A DNA stretch of 64,000 nucleotides from Chrysaora quinquecirrha (Eukaryota > Cnidaria > Scyphozoa > Semaeostomeae > Pelagiidae): the NCBI GenBank assembly GCA_014526335.1, contig JACTAT010000044.1:2203421-2267420 (forward strand), in the 5' to 3' direction. The stretch's first letter is position 1, and every line of letters starts with the position of its first letter. Shown in pieces: positions 38,470 through 49,462 of the stretch. The translations under genes were made by a program, and so were the position numbers. The notes beneath the pieces were generated by a model. It was not told the DNA's origin. It made no database searches and saw nothing but the letters and a program-made list of their open reading frames with translations.

Positions 38470-41400
38470 TCAAAGTTCTTCATCTTCTTCATATTCGAGA
38501 GTCCCTCGTATATTCTCTGTTGCACAAGCTGCAGCTCTTCTCTTCGGTCGATATTCCTGTGCTTCAACATTCAACGTCGATTTCTTTTCGATTGGCCAGT
38601 CGCAATGAAGTTCCAACGGATAAAGAAACTGTATCGGTCTTTCCAGCTCTCCTTTCCCGGTACGCAACTTCACGACTCGTACTACGCCATCTCTTCCCGG
38701 AATCATTGCTGTGACGATCGCCATTCTCCACCTTCCTCGGTTCTTCTCTTCTCCTTTTACGATGACTACGTCGCCAATTTTCAAATGTGGTTGATTTGCA
38801 GTATACGAACAGTCATGCCTCTCTCTAAGGGCTTTGAGGTACTCTGACTGCCAGCGTTTCCACATTGCCTCTTTACATCGGATCAAGTATTTTGCTCTTT
38901 TCCGCAAGTCTTTGTCTTCAATGCTGGCGCTGTTTTCTTCCGGCAGTAGGTTGGGTTTCCCAAAGATCAATATGTTTGGTGTCAGAGTGGGCAGTTGAAC
39001 ATCGTCTTCGCAATACGACAGCGGTCGATTGTTCAAAACAATTTGTATGTCAAGCAGGACTTCTTGCATCTCATTAAATGTCAACTTTGCTGCCCGATCA
39101 CTTTGTAAAGGCAGCTTTTGACAATGCTGACCATTCTCTCAAACAGTCCTCCCCACCAGCTTCCACGGCTAACGTTGAATTGCCATCTGATTTGGTATTC
39201 TTTGAGATGTTCTTGTAACCTTTCATGTTTCCATATTTTGTCAATCCATTTTGCAGCTGCAATAAAGGTTCTGCCGTTGTCTGAAATTATCTTTCGTGGT
39301 CTGCCTCTCGCAACAATGAAGCGTTTGAAACTCATCAGGAATTCTTCACATGACATGTTCGGCAGAAATTCCAGGAATAGGCCACGGGTCAGGCTACAGG
39401 TGTAAAGAATGATGTAACCCTTGCAATCTTGTCTTCTTTCTCCCTTGTATATGATTGGGCCAGCAAAATCGAGCCCCACTACGTCAAAGGGAATGCTTCC
39501 TTCTGATCTTTCTTTCGGCAAGTTACCAACAGGTGGTTCAGGCAATGGAGTTGCTTGGAACCTCTTGCAGCCATGACAACTCTTTCTTATTTTCTTTGTG
39601 ACAGTTCGTAGTTTGGGTATCCAGAATGTATCACGGACTTTTGCCATGGTCAATCCGACTCCCCCATGTAAGGCTTGTAGATGGGCTTGTTCGACAAACT
39701 TCTCTGTTACGATGTGTCTAGGTGGGAGGTATACAGGGTAGTCTCCCTGAATTCGTCCCTTACAGATGTAAATTCCATCTTCATTCTCTTGTAAATTGAG
39801 GGTCTTGGCATTTTCTTTGAACTGATGTGTCTCTCTGACATCTTGTTGGGCACGTTTGATGAGAAACTTCTGTTGCTTTTCAATCTCATCAAGTGTCAAC
39901 TGACCCTTTTCCACTTTGGTTCCTCTACATTTAGCGATGAATCTGCTAATCCAGGCTAAAATTCTTGTGGTTTTCCAGATTGGCTTCTTTTCAATCAGCT
40001 TGTCGATCTGATCAGGAGTTCTTTCTGTACAGATCTTCATTATCTCCTTAACAAGTTTCTTCTCAGCATCTGACTCATCTGTTGCTTTGATTGTGATTTC
40101 TTCAGGCCATGTATTTTGCGATTGTAGCCACTCAGGTCCGTTTCTCCACTTCTCGCCCTTGAGGTTAGTTGTTCCACGGCTTCCGATGTCGGCAGGATTC
40201 TCATCAGTTGGCACGTATCTCCAAGTAGCTGACTTTTCCTTTATCTTCTTTACACGGTTGCCGACGAACTGCTTGTATTGGCCGTCACCTCTTATCCAGT
40301 GGAGAAATACAGTGGAATCTGTCCAAGCATATCTTTTGGATACTGGATAATGCTGAAGTGCTTGAGCTGTGTTGTCAAGTAAGTTCACAACCATATGGCA
40401 TGCAACTAATTCAAGCCTTGGAATAGTAAGATCTCTTTTGGATAAGCGTGTCTTTGATACCAGAATGCCTTGGTTACTGGAGCCTTCTTGAACTACAACT
40501 GCGTAGATAACAGCACAGCAGCCCAGGAGACTTGCATCAGCGAATCCATGTAGTTCCACTGCAATCAGGTTATCTCTCTTCAAGGGAATAGATCTTGGAA
40601 TGATAAACTCTCTTGGTAGGCTGTTGACCCATTTCTCCCATCGTTTCTTCAATTCATCTGGAAGTTCAACATCCCAAAGGATCTTCTTGTCGCAAATGTC
40701 TCTGAAAATGACTCTAGCTGTCAACAGGATCGGAGAGACTATGCCAATTGGGTCATAAACCTTTGCGATACTTCTTAGGACAACTCTTTTTGTAGGAGAT
40801 TCATTGATCATCGGAAAAGTGACTGACAATGTGTCTTGGCTTTTGTCTCATGTCAGACCTAGCAACTTTGTCTCAGCCTGGTTTGTACCAAGACTCTCCT
40901 TCGCATAAGTGAGTTCACAGTCACTTGTTGCTTGTTCTTCTAGTTCAGGTACGTTAGAGTGCCATTTATGCAGTTCGAATTTCCCATCACTGAAGATCTT
41001 GATAGCTGTTTCTTTCATTTCTCTTGTCTCATCAACGGAACTTGCCCCAAGGTTAATGTCATCGACGTATATCCCTTCACTTAGCTCACTGACAAAATTA
41101 GGATAGACTTCCTTGTATTTCTCAAGATGTTGTTCAAGTGTTCCATTCAAAAGAAAGGGACTGGGAGCCAAACCGAAAAGTACTCTAGTAAGTCTGTAGA
41201 CAGTTTGCTTCTTGGTTTCCAGATCCTCAATCCACAGAAATCTGAGTGCATCTCTATCGATTTCTCTAATGACGATTTGTAAAAATGCTTGTTTCATGTC
41301 CCCAGCTAGGTAAACAGGTTTAAATCGAAGTCTGATTAGAATGTCCAAGATCTTCCTCTGGAGCGGTGGACCAATCTCCAAGCACTGATTGAGAGAAGGG

Positions 41401-43262
41401 GATGTGCAGTTTGCTTTTGCGGATGCATCATACACTATGCGCAGCTTCGTTGTTTCGGCCTTTTCCTTTATGACAGGTTTGTGTGGTATATAATGTTCCT
41501 TGTTCTCTGATTTCTCTGGCGCAATCTCCACTATTCCTTCCTGGATTTGTGCTCGTATTATGTCATCATAAGCTTTGAAAATCTCTGGTTGGCTTTCCAA
41601 TTTCTTTGTCAGAGAATTGAATCGAGCTCTTGCCACAGCAAAGTTTGTTGGCAAGTCTGGATGGTTTGCTTTCCAAGGTAAGGATGTCTCGTATCTTCCA
41701 TCCGGTCTCTGTGTTAGCTGATCTTTAAAGTCTTCATACACTGCGAGCTGATCGCCTTCAGGCTTATCTTCTAAGCCTAGAACATCCAAATTACACATTT
41801 GCATATAATCGTCTTGAGAGTTTCTTGCAAACATCAAAGTTGACTGGACATTGCCTTGGCCAGGAGACATTATCACCCATCCAAGTTTGGTTTTTTCTGC
41901 AATCGGTTGTCCCATTTCACCAACTCTTGCTGGGGTCTGTGTCTTTATCAGAGCATACTCACTTGCCCCTAAGATTGCATGGATGGGCAAATTCTCTTTT
42001 TGGTCATCATCGTTCATCTTTATACCTTGTGGGTGTGCGTTTGCTGTTATTACTTCTTTGTATCGTGGGTTTGGTATTGAAAGTAGCACTTTCCTCTCAA
42101 CTGCATTCATCTCTACATTAGCTTTGAAGTCATCATTTGTACCTGCCAGCTCAACATCATAGACTTTGATTGTCCTTGTTGTGTTCTGGAACATCATTTC
42201 TATCGTCTTTGATTCCTGCCTCACTGGTTCTCTTCCAATCATGTCTACCAAAGTAGAAGACATATAGGAGTTGCTTGCCCCAGTATCTAACAAGGCTCTG
42301 CATGTGATTCCTTCGATCTTTACAACCACCACTGGGTGTATCACTTGTTTGCTTGCAGCGGCTGTCAACAGTTGATTATGTTCTCTTCTATCACATATTG
42401 AGGTATGATGCTTCTTGTGGCAAATTCTACAGCTCAGTTTACTTTTGCAATCATTGGCTCGGTGTTTTCGCCAGTACAATTGAAGCATAGTTTTTCTGGC
42501 TTAGGATTTTCGTCTTTCTTCAGTTCCTTTCACATCTTCACATTCTGTTGGTTTGTGATCAGACTTCCCACAATAGGCGCATTCTCTTGCTTTGTTGTGA
42601 TCCCGCGTGTTGAAGTTTTTCTCTCTGTTGCTGTCACTTGCATACAATCTTCCCTCTCTGTTGGTAGCTTGAATTGGATTTCGATCAACCCATTGTTTTA
42701 TGGCCTCAATGAGATCATGGAAGTTCCATTGTTTCCAATTTGTGTCTGTCCTTGTCAGGTCAGCTCTAATTCCATCAAGTTTGTCTAATACCATTCTTAC
42801 ATTTCCAGTTACTTGTCCTAGCTTACCCAAAGTATCAAGTGCTTGGACATGAGAAAGCAGCTGATCATAGAAATCATGTATTTTGTACTTTGAAATCCCA
42901 TGGATGACAGGAAGACCCATTATCTGCTGCAAATGAGCATTGACTACCTCGGATACATCTCCATATCTCTCTTCTAGCATTATTTTGGCCCTTTTATACC
43001 CTTCAGCGTCTGGTGGCAATTTATCGATAACTATTCTGACTTTAGGAATTACCAGCTCTTTCAGATAAGAGAACTTTGCTTCTTCTTTCAGTGCTGACTG
43101 ATCAATCTGAGATTCGAAAAGACTCCAGAATCTCACCCAGTCTAGATGGGTTCCTTGAAACTTTGAAATCTGAAGATCTGGGAGCTTTGTTTTTAGACGT
43201 TTTTTCTCTGCAAGTTCCAATTTCTTTTCTTCCAGCTCAAGAGAAAATTTCTCTTTTCTTGT
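38470..43262 (-). pseudogene. BEL/Pao gag-pol pseudogene, copy A
   Basis: Compared with copy B, it lacks codons 1 to about 161. Three one-base losses lie in the zinc-knuckle region (about 42465-42515: one in a T run before CGCC, one in TTTTTCTGG, one in GGATTTTCG). A Trp codon becomes TGA at about 40848, and a single C is lost at about 39090 between integrase and the C-terminal domain. The blocks between these lesions keep protease, RT with YVDD, RNase H, integrase and the C-terminal domain, with only scattered substitutions. Reading through LTR sequence creates a spurious N-terminus for the gag remnant. It cannot make a full polyprotein. Confidence 0.93.
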
Positions 43263-43673
43263 TGTGGTGAATTTAGTCGATAACCACAAATATTTGGGTG
43301 TAAGAATAACAAGAATATAAAAATGAGCAATCCAGATATGCAGCAAACAGCGAAATTTTAAGATTAAACCAAAACAGCGAAGCGTAATATAATAAAGTTT
43401 TAAAACGAACGATAAATCACTACGAAACTTATGCCATGTATGAATTCTGGCGGTCAATAATATAAATAAAATTGTTCCTTCTCTCTCACGTAAGCTAAAT
43501 CGTTGAAATTAGCTTTTTAGATCTCGAAATCACTCACTGAAGTTCACCTTTTCCACTTCACTCAAAAACTGTTTTCGCATGTTACTTAGCAACTAAAGAT
43601 AAAGGATTAACATAACAAAACAAATTAATCGGATTAACTAGAAATAAAGAAATAAAGTCGAATGTTCACGACA
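43263..43673 (-). repeat. LTR shared by BEL/Pao copies A and B
   Basis: A 411-bp LTR, TGTCGTGAAC to CACCACA in element orientation. It acts as the 3' LTR of copy B, preceded by a polypurine tract (43674-43683), and abuts the truncated gag of copy A on the other side. About six single-base differences or indels from the 413-bp LTR at 49050-49462, roughly 98.5 percent identity by eye. Confidence 0.92.
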
Positions 43674-43712
43674 CTCTCCCCCTATTTGACATCGAAGACG
43701 TCAAATACAGGT

Positions 43713-46700
43713 TCAAAGTTCTTCATCTTCTTCATATTCGAGAGTCCCTCGTATATTCTCTGTTGCACAAGCTGCAGCTCTTCTCTTCGGTCGATATTCC
43801 TGTGCTTCAACATTCAACGTCGATTTCTTTTCGATTGGCCAGTCGCAATGAAGTTCCAACGGATAAAGAAACTGTATCGGTCTTTCCAGCTCTCCTTTCC
43901 CGGTACGCAACTTCACGACTCGTACTACGCCATCTCTTCCCGGAATCATTGCTGTGACGATCGCCATTCTCCACCTTCCTCGGTTCTTCTCTTCTCCTTT
44001 TACGATGACTACGTCGCCAATTTTCAAATGTGGTTGATTTGCAGTATACGAACAGTCATGCCTCTCTCTAAGGGCTTTGAGGTACTCTGACTGCCAGCGT
44101 TTCCACATTGCCTCTTTACATCGGATCAAGTATTTTGCTCTTTTCCGCAAGTCTTTGTCTTCAATGCTGGCGCTGTTTTCTTCCGGCAGTAGGTTGGGTT
44201 TCCCAAAGATCAATATGTTTGGTGTCAGAGTGGGCAGTTGAACATCGTCTTCGCAATACGACAGCGGTCGATTGTTCAAAACAATTTGTATGTCAAGCAG
44301 GACTTCTTGCATCTCATTAAATGTCAACTTTGCTGCCCCGATCACTTTGTAAAGGCAGCTTTTGACAATGCTGACCATTCTCTCAAACAGTCCTCCCCAC
44401 CAGCTTCCACGGCTAACGTTGAATTGCCATCTGATTTGGTATTCTTTGAGATGTTCTTGTAACCTTTCATGTTTCCATATTTTGTCAATCCATTTTGCAG
44501 CTGCAATAAAGGTTCTGCCGTTGTCTGAAATTATCTTTCGTGGTCTGCCTCTCGCAACAATGAAGCGTTTGAAACTCATCAGGAATTCTTCACATGACAT
44601 GTTCGGCAGAAATTCCAGGAATAGGCCACGGGTCAGGCTACAGGTGTAAAGAATGATGCAACCCTTGCAATCTTGTCTTCTTTTTCCCTTGTATATGATT
44701 GGGCCAGCAAAATCGAGCCCCACTACGTCAAAGGGAATGCTTCCTTCTGATCTTTCTTTCGGCAAGTTACCAACAGGTGGTTCAGGCAATGGAGTTGCTT
44801 GGAACCTCTTGCAGCCATGACAACTCTTTCTTATTTTCTTTGTGACAGTTCGTAGTTTGGGTATCCAGAATGTATCACGGACTTTTGCCATGGTCAATCC
44901 GACTCCCCCATGTAAGGCTTGTAGATGGGCTTGTTCGACAAACTTCTCTGTTACGATGTGTCTAGGTGGGAGGTATACAGGGTAGTCTCCCTGAATTCGT
45001 CCCTTACAGATGTAAATTCCATCTTCATTCTCTTGTAAATTGAGGGTCTTGGCATTTTCTTTGAACTGATGTGTCTCTCTGACATCTTGTTGGGCACGTT
45101 TGATGAGAAACTTCTGTTGCTTTTCAATCTCATCAAGTGTCAACTGACCCTTTTCCACTTTGGTTCCTCTACATTTAGCGATGAATCTGTTAATCCAGGC
45201 TAAAATTCTTGTGGTTTTCCAGATTGGCTTCTTTTCAATCAGCTTGTCGATCTGATCAGGAGTTCTTTCTGTACAGATCTTCATTATCTCCTTAACAAGT
45301 TTCTTCTCAGCATCTGACTCATCTGTTGCTTTGATTGTGATTTCTTCAGGCCATGTATTTTGCGATTGTAGCCACTCAGGTCCGTTTCTCCACTTCTCGC
45401 CCTTGAGGTTAGTTGTTCCACGGCTTCCGATGTCGGCAGGATTCTCATCAGTTGGCACGTATCTCCAAGTAGCTGACTTTTCCTTTATCTTCTTTACACG
45501 GTTGCCGACGAACTGCTTGTATTGGCCGTCACCTCTTATCCAGTGGAGACATACAGTGGAATCTGTCCAAGCATATCTTTTGGATACTGGATAATGCTGA
45601 AGTGCTTGAGCTGTGTTGTCAAGTAAGTTCACAACCATATGGCATGCAACTAATTCAAGCCTTGGAATAGTAAGATCTCTTTTGGATAAGCGTGTCTTTG
45701 ATACCAGAATGCCTTGGTTACTGGAGCCTTCTTGAACTACAACTGCGTAGATAACAGCACAGCAGCCCAGGAGACTTGCATCAGCGAATCCATGTAGTTC
45801 CACTGCAATCAGGTTATCTCTCTTCAAGGGAATAGATCTTGGAATGATAAACTCTCTTGGTAGGCTGTTGACCCATTTCTCCCATCGTTTCTTCAATTCA
45901 TCTGGAAGTTCAACATCCCAAGGGATCTTCCTGTCGCAAATGTCTCTGAAAATGACTCTAGCTGTCAACAGGATCGGAGAGACTATGCCAATTGGGTCAT
46001 AAACCTTTGCGATACTTCTTAGGACAACTCTTTTTGTAGGAGATTCATTGATCATCGGAAAAGTGACTGACAATGTGTCTTGGCTTTTGTCCCATGTCAG
46101 ACCTAGCAACTTTGTCTCAGCCTGGTTTGTACCAAGACTCTCCTTCGCATAAGTGAGTTCACAGTCACTTGTTGCTTGTTCTTCTAGTTCAGGTACGTTA
46201 GAGTGCCATTTATGCAGTTCGAATTTCCCATCACTGAAGATCTTGATAGCTGTTTCTTTCATTTCTCTTGTCTCATCAACGGAACTTGCCCCAAGGTTAA
46301 TGTCATCGACGTATATCCTTTCACTCAGCTCACTGACACAATTAGGATAGACTTCCTTGTATTTCTCAAGATGTTGTTCAAGTGTTCCATTCAAAAGAAA
46401 GGGACTGGGAGCCAAACCGAAAAGTACTCTAGTAAGTCTGTAGACAGTTTGCTTCTTGGTTTCCAGATCCTCAATCCACAGAAATCTGAGTGCATCTCTA
46501 TCAATTTCTCTAATGACGATTTGTAAAAATGCTTGTTTCATGTCCCCAGCTAGGTAAACAGGTTTAAATCGAAGTCTGATTAGAATGTCCAAGATCTTCC
46601 TCTGGAGCGGTGGACCAATCTCCAAGCACTGATTGAGAGAAGGGGATGTGCAGTTTGCTTTTGCGGATGCATCATACACTATGCGCAGCTTCGTTGTTTC

Positions 46701-48986
46701 GGCCTTTTCCTTTATGACAGGTTTGTGTGGTATATAATGTTCCTTGTTCTCTGATTTCTCTGGCGCAATCTCCACTATTCCTTCCTGGATTTGTGCTCGT
46801 ATTATGTCATCATAAGCTTTGAAAATCTCTGGTTGGCTTTCCAATTTCTTTGTCAGAGAATTGAATCGAGCTCTTGCCACAGCAAAGTTTGTTGGCAAGT
46901 CTGGATGGTTTGCTTTCCAAGGTAAGGATGTCTCGTATCTTCCATCCGGTCTCTGTGTTAGCTGATCTTTAAAGTCTTCATACACTGCGAGCTGATCGCC
47001 TTCAGGCTTATCTTCTAAGCCTAGAACATCCAAATTACACATTTGCATATAATCGTCTTGAGAGTTTCTTGCAAACATCAAAGTTGACTGGACATTGCCT
47101 TGGCCAGGAGACATTATCACCCATCCAAGTTTGGTTTTTTCTGCAATCGGTTGTCCCATTTCACCAACTCTTGCTGGGGTCTGTGTCTTTATCAGAGCAT
47201 ACTCACTTGCCCCTAAGATTGCATGGATGGGCAAATTCTCTTTTTGGTCATCATCGTTCATCTTTATACCTTGTAGGTGTGCGTTTGCTGTTATTACTTC
47301 TTTGTATCGTGGGTTTGGTATTGAAAGTAGCACTTTCCTCTCAACTGCATTCATCTCTACATTAGCTTTGAAGTCATCATTTGTACCTGCCAGCTCAACA
47401 TCATAGACTTTGATTGTCCTTGTTGTGTTCTGGAACATCATTTCTATTGTCTTTGATTCCTGCCTCACTGGTTCTCTTCCAATCATGTCTACCAAAGTAG
47501 AAGACATATAGGAGTTGCTTGCCCCAGTATCTAACAAGGCTCTGCATGTGATTCCTTCGATCTTTACAACCACCACTGGGTGTATCACTTGTTTGCTTGC
47601 AGCAGCTGTCAACAGTTGATTATGTTCTCTTCTATCACATATTGAGGTATGATGCTTCTTGTGGCAAATTCTACAGCTCAGTTTACTTTTGCAATCATTG
47701 GCTCGGTGTTTTTCGCCAGTACAATTGAAGCATAGTTTTTCCTGGCTTAGGATTTTTCGTCTTTCTTCAGTTCCTTTCACATCTTCACATTCTGTTGGTT
47801 TGTGATCAGACTTCCCACAATAGGCGCATTCTCTTGCTTTGTTGTGATCCCGCGTGTTGAAGTTTTTCTCTCTGTTGCTGTCACTTGCATACAATCTTCC
47901 CTCTCTGTTGGTAGCTTGAATTGGATTTCGATCAACCCATTGTTTTATGGCCTCAATGAGATCATGGAAGTTCCATTGTTTCCAATTTGTGTCTGTCCTT
48001 GTCAGGTCAGCTCTAATTCCATCAAGTTTGTCTAATACCATTCTTACATTTCCAGTTACTTGTCCTAGCTTACCCAAAGTATCAAGTGCTTGGACATGAG
48101 AAAGCAGCTGATCATAGAACTCATGTATTTTGTACTTTGAAATCCCCTGGATGACAGGAAGACCCATTATCTGCTGCAAATGAGCATTGACTACCTCGGA
48201 TACATCTCCATATCTCTCTTCTAGCATTATTTTGGCCCTTTTATACCCTTCAGCATCTGGTGGCAATTTATCGATAACTGTTCTGACTTTAGGAATTACC
48301 AGCTCTTTCAGATAAGAGAACTTTGCTTCTTCTTTCAGTGCTGACTGATCAATCTGAGATTCGAAAAGACTCCAGAATCTCACCCAGTCTAGATGGGTTC
48401 CTTGAAACTTTGAAATCTGAAGATCTGGGAGCTTTGTTTTTAGACGTTTTTTCTCTGCAAGTTCCAATTTCTTTTCTTCCAGCTCAAGAGAAAATTTCTC
48501 TTTTCTTGCAAGCTTAGCCTCTTCAGCTTCTCTCTCATCTTTTCTCACCTTTTCTTTCATCTCAGTTTCCAGCCTAAGTTGCTCTGCTCTTTCCCTCTCA
48601 AGCTTTTCCTGCTCAATTCCATGTAACATTGAATTCAATTCAAACATACCATCTTCAAATGGTTGGATTTGGGTAGTTATTTCCTCTGACCAAGCATCAA
48701 TATCTGTCTCATCTTGTCCTTGGTCGATACATAAACCTTGAATCTCGTGAATTAGATCATAGGCTTCTTCAGTCTTAGTTTTCAACAGATTATATTGTCT
48801 CTTGATTTGATCACTTTTACTGGCTTGTAGAACATCTCGAGTAGATTTGTGGTAGTAGTTGAGTTTTCTCAAAGTTGAATTAAGCGAAGTTTTCATGTTC
48901 TCAATCTCAGTAGCTTCATCTTTTTCACCATCATCTTCTTGTCTCGGTCTGCTAGGCTCTCTGGTTTTGCCTCTTGTAGTCGCCAT
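43713..48986 (-). CDS. BEL/Pao gag-pol polyprotein
   Basis: An intact 1757-residue ORF, ATG at 48986. Domains in order: a coiled-coil, Glu/Lys-rich N-terminus (about 120-185); the Pao-type gag core (about 186-350); zinc knuckles CAYCGKSDHKPTEC (387-400), CFNCTGEKHRANDC (419-432) and CRICHKKHHTSIC (438-450); an aspartic protease with ALLDTGAS (483-490); reverse transcriptase with GDMKQAFLQI (D815) and IYVDDINLG (catalytic 892-895); RNase H with ELHGFADASLLG (about 1063-1074) and AWTDSTVCLHW (from 1139); a His/Cys zinc-binding integrase N-domain (about 1354-1392); and an integrase core with D1425, D1488 and E1535 (GSWWGGLFER). A C-terminal domain with KIGDVVIVKGE and RPIQFLYPLEL is typical of this family. 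Gag and pol are one frame, so no frameshift signal is needed. It could encode all activities for transposition. No envelope gene. Confidence 0.96.
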   Translation of the reverse strand: MATTRGKTREPSRPRQEDDGEKDEATEIENMKTSLNSTLRKLNYYHKSTRDVLQASKSDQIKRQYNLLKTKTEEAYDLIHEIQGLCIDQGQDETDIDAWSEEITTQIQPFEDGMFELNSMLHGIEQEKLERERAEQLRLETEMKEKVRKDEREAEEAKLARKEKFSLELEEKKLELAEKKRLKTKLPDLQISKFQGTHLDWVRFWSLFESQIDQSALKEEAKFSYLKELVIPKVRTVIDKLPPDAEGYKRAKIMLEERYGDVSEVVNAHLQQIMGLPVIQGISKYKIHEFYDQLLSHVQALDTLGKLGQVTGNVRMVLDKLDGIRADLTRTDTNWKQWNFHDLIEAIKQWVDRNPIQATNREGRLYASDSNREKNFNTRDHNKARECAYCGKSDHKPTECEDVKGTEERRKILSQEKLCFNCTGEKHRANDCKSKLSCRICHKKHHTSICDRREHNQLLTAAASKQVIHPVVVVKIEGITCRALLDTGASNSYMSSTLVDMIGREPVRQESKTIEMMFQNTTRTIKVYDVELAGTNDDFKANVEMNAVERKVLLSIPNPRYKEVITANAHLQGIKMNDDDQKENLPIHAILGASEYALIKTQTPARVGEMGQPIAEKTKLGWVIMSPGQGNVQSTLMFARNSQDDYMQMCNLDVLGLEDKPEGDQLAVYEDFKDQLTQRPDGRYETSLPWKANHPDLPTNFAVARARFNSLTKKLESQPEIFKAYDDIIRAQIQEGIVEIAPEKSENKEHYIPHKPVIKEKAETTKLRIVYDASAKANCTSPSLNQCLEIGPPLQRKILDILIRLRFKPVYLAGDMKQAFLQIVIREIDRDALRFLWIEDLETKKQTVYRLTRVLFGLAPSPFLLNGTLEQHLEKYKEVYPNCVSELSERIYVDDINLGASSVDETREMKETAIKIFSDGKFELHKWHSNVPELEEQATSDCELTYAKESLGTNQAETKLLGLTWDKSQDTLSVTFPMINESPTKRVVLRSIAKVYDPIGIVSPILLTARVIFRDICDRKIPWDVELPDELKKRWEKWVNSLPREFIIPRSIPLKRDNLIAVELHGFADASLLGCCAVIYAVVVQEGSSNQGILVSKTRLSKRDLTIPRLELVACHMVVNLLDNTAQALQHYPVSKRYAWTDSTVCLHWIRGDGQYKQFVGNRVKKIKEKSATWRYVPTDENPADIGSRGTTNLKGEKWRNGPEWLQSQNTWPEEITIKATDESDAEKKLVKEIMKICTERTPDQIDKLIEKKPIWKTTRILAWINRFIAKCRGTKVEKGQLTLDEIEKQQKFLIKRAQQDVRETHQFKENAKTLNLQENEDGIYICKGRIQGDYPVYLPPRHIVTEKFVEQAHLQALHGGVGLTMAKVRDTFWIPKLRTVTKKIRKSCHGCKRFQATPLPEPPVGNLPKERSEGSIPFDVVGLDFAGPIIYKGKRRQDCKGCIILYTCSLTRGLFLEFLPNMSCEEFLMSFKRFIVARGRPRKIISDNGRTFIAAAKWIDKIWKHERLQEHLKEYQIRWQFNVSRGSWWGGLFERMVSIVKSCLYKVIGAAKLTFNEMQEVLLDIQIVLNNRPLSYCEDDVQLPTLTPNILIFGKPNLLPEENSASIEDKDLRKRAKYLIRCKEAMWKRWQSEYLKALRERHDCSYTANQPHLKIGDVVIVKGEEKNRGRWRMAIVTAMIPGRDGVVRVVKLRTGKGELERPIQFLYPLELHCDWPIEKKSTLNVEAQEYRPKRRAAACATENIRGTLEYEEDEEL

Positions 48987-49026
48987 AAATATTCAAGTTT
49001 GCACCCAAATTCAAGATATATCGCCA

Positions 49027-49045
49027 AGTCCCGTCTGAGGTGCCA
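49027..49045 (-). promoter_or_regulatory. BEL/Pao primer-binding site
   Basis: TGGCACCTCAGACGGGACT in element orientation, four bases inside the 5' LTR. The leading TGG pairs with a tRNA CCA end. I have not assigned the tRNA. Confidence 0.75.
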
Positions 49046-49049
49046 CGTT

Positions 49050-49462
49050 TGTGGTGAATTTAGTCGATAACCACAAATATTTGGGTGTAAGAATAACAAG
49101 AATATAAAAATGAGCAATCCAGATATGCAGCAAACAGCGAAATTTTGAGATTAAACCAAAACAGCGAAGCGTAATATAATAAAGTTTTAAAACGAACGAT
49201 AAATCACTACGAAACTTATGCCATGTATGAATTCTGGCGGTCAATAATATAGATAAAATTGTTCCTTCTCTCTCACGTAAGCTAAATCGTTGAAATTAGC
49301 TTTTTTAGATCTCGAAATCACTCACTGAAGTTCACTTTTTCCACTTCACTCAAAAACTGTTCTCGCATGTTACTTAGCAACTAAAGATAAAAGGATTAAC
49401 ATAACAAAACAAATTAATCGGATTAACTAGAAATAAAGAAATAAAGTCGAATGTTCACGACA
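49050..49462 (-). repeat. 5' LTR of BEL/Pao copy B
   Basis: A 413-bp LTR nearly identical to 43263-43673. An AT-rich segment around AATATATTATTG-like sequence is present, but no core promoter is claimed. Confidence 0.92.

Larger units (their letters stand above)
38250..43262 (-). mobile_element. BEL/Pao retrotransposon copy A (defective)
   Basis: The internal region is nearly identical to copy B but joined directly to the shared LTR at 43263, with the primer site and the first 160 codons of gag absent. The junction reads from LTR CACCACAA straight into gag CAAGAAAAG. At the other end the LTR is cut to 181 bp. Coding sequence has several single-base deletions and a nonsense mutation. Confidence 0.92.
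43263..49462 (-). mobile_element. BEL/Pao retrotransposon copy B (structurally complete)
   Basis: 5' LTR 49462-49050, primer-binding site, one long gag-pol ORF, polypurine tract and 3' LTR 43673-43263, all in the minus orientation; 6.2 kb. LTRs are TG...CA. No envelope-like ORF exists between the gag-pol stop and the PPT (30 bp). The flank beyond the 5' LTR is CAGAA; the matching duplication cannot be checked because the far end of the tandem is truncated. Confidence 0.95.

Noticed and set aside
38419..47406. Many plus-strand frames of 60-140 codons across the BEL/Pao copies
   Set aside because: They are opposite-strand shadows of gag-pol and occur identically in both copies.
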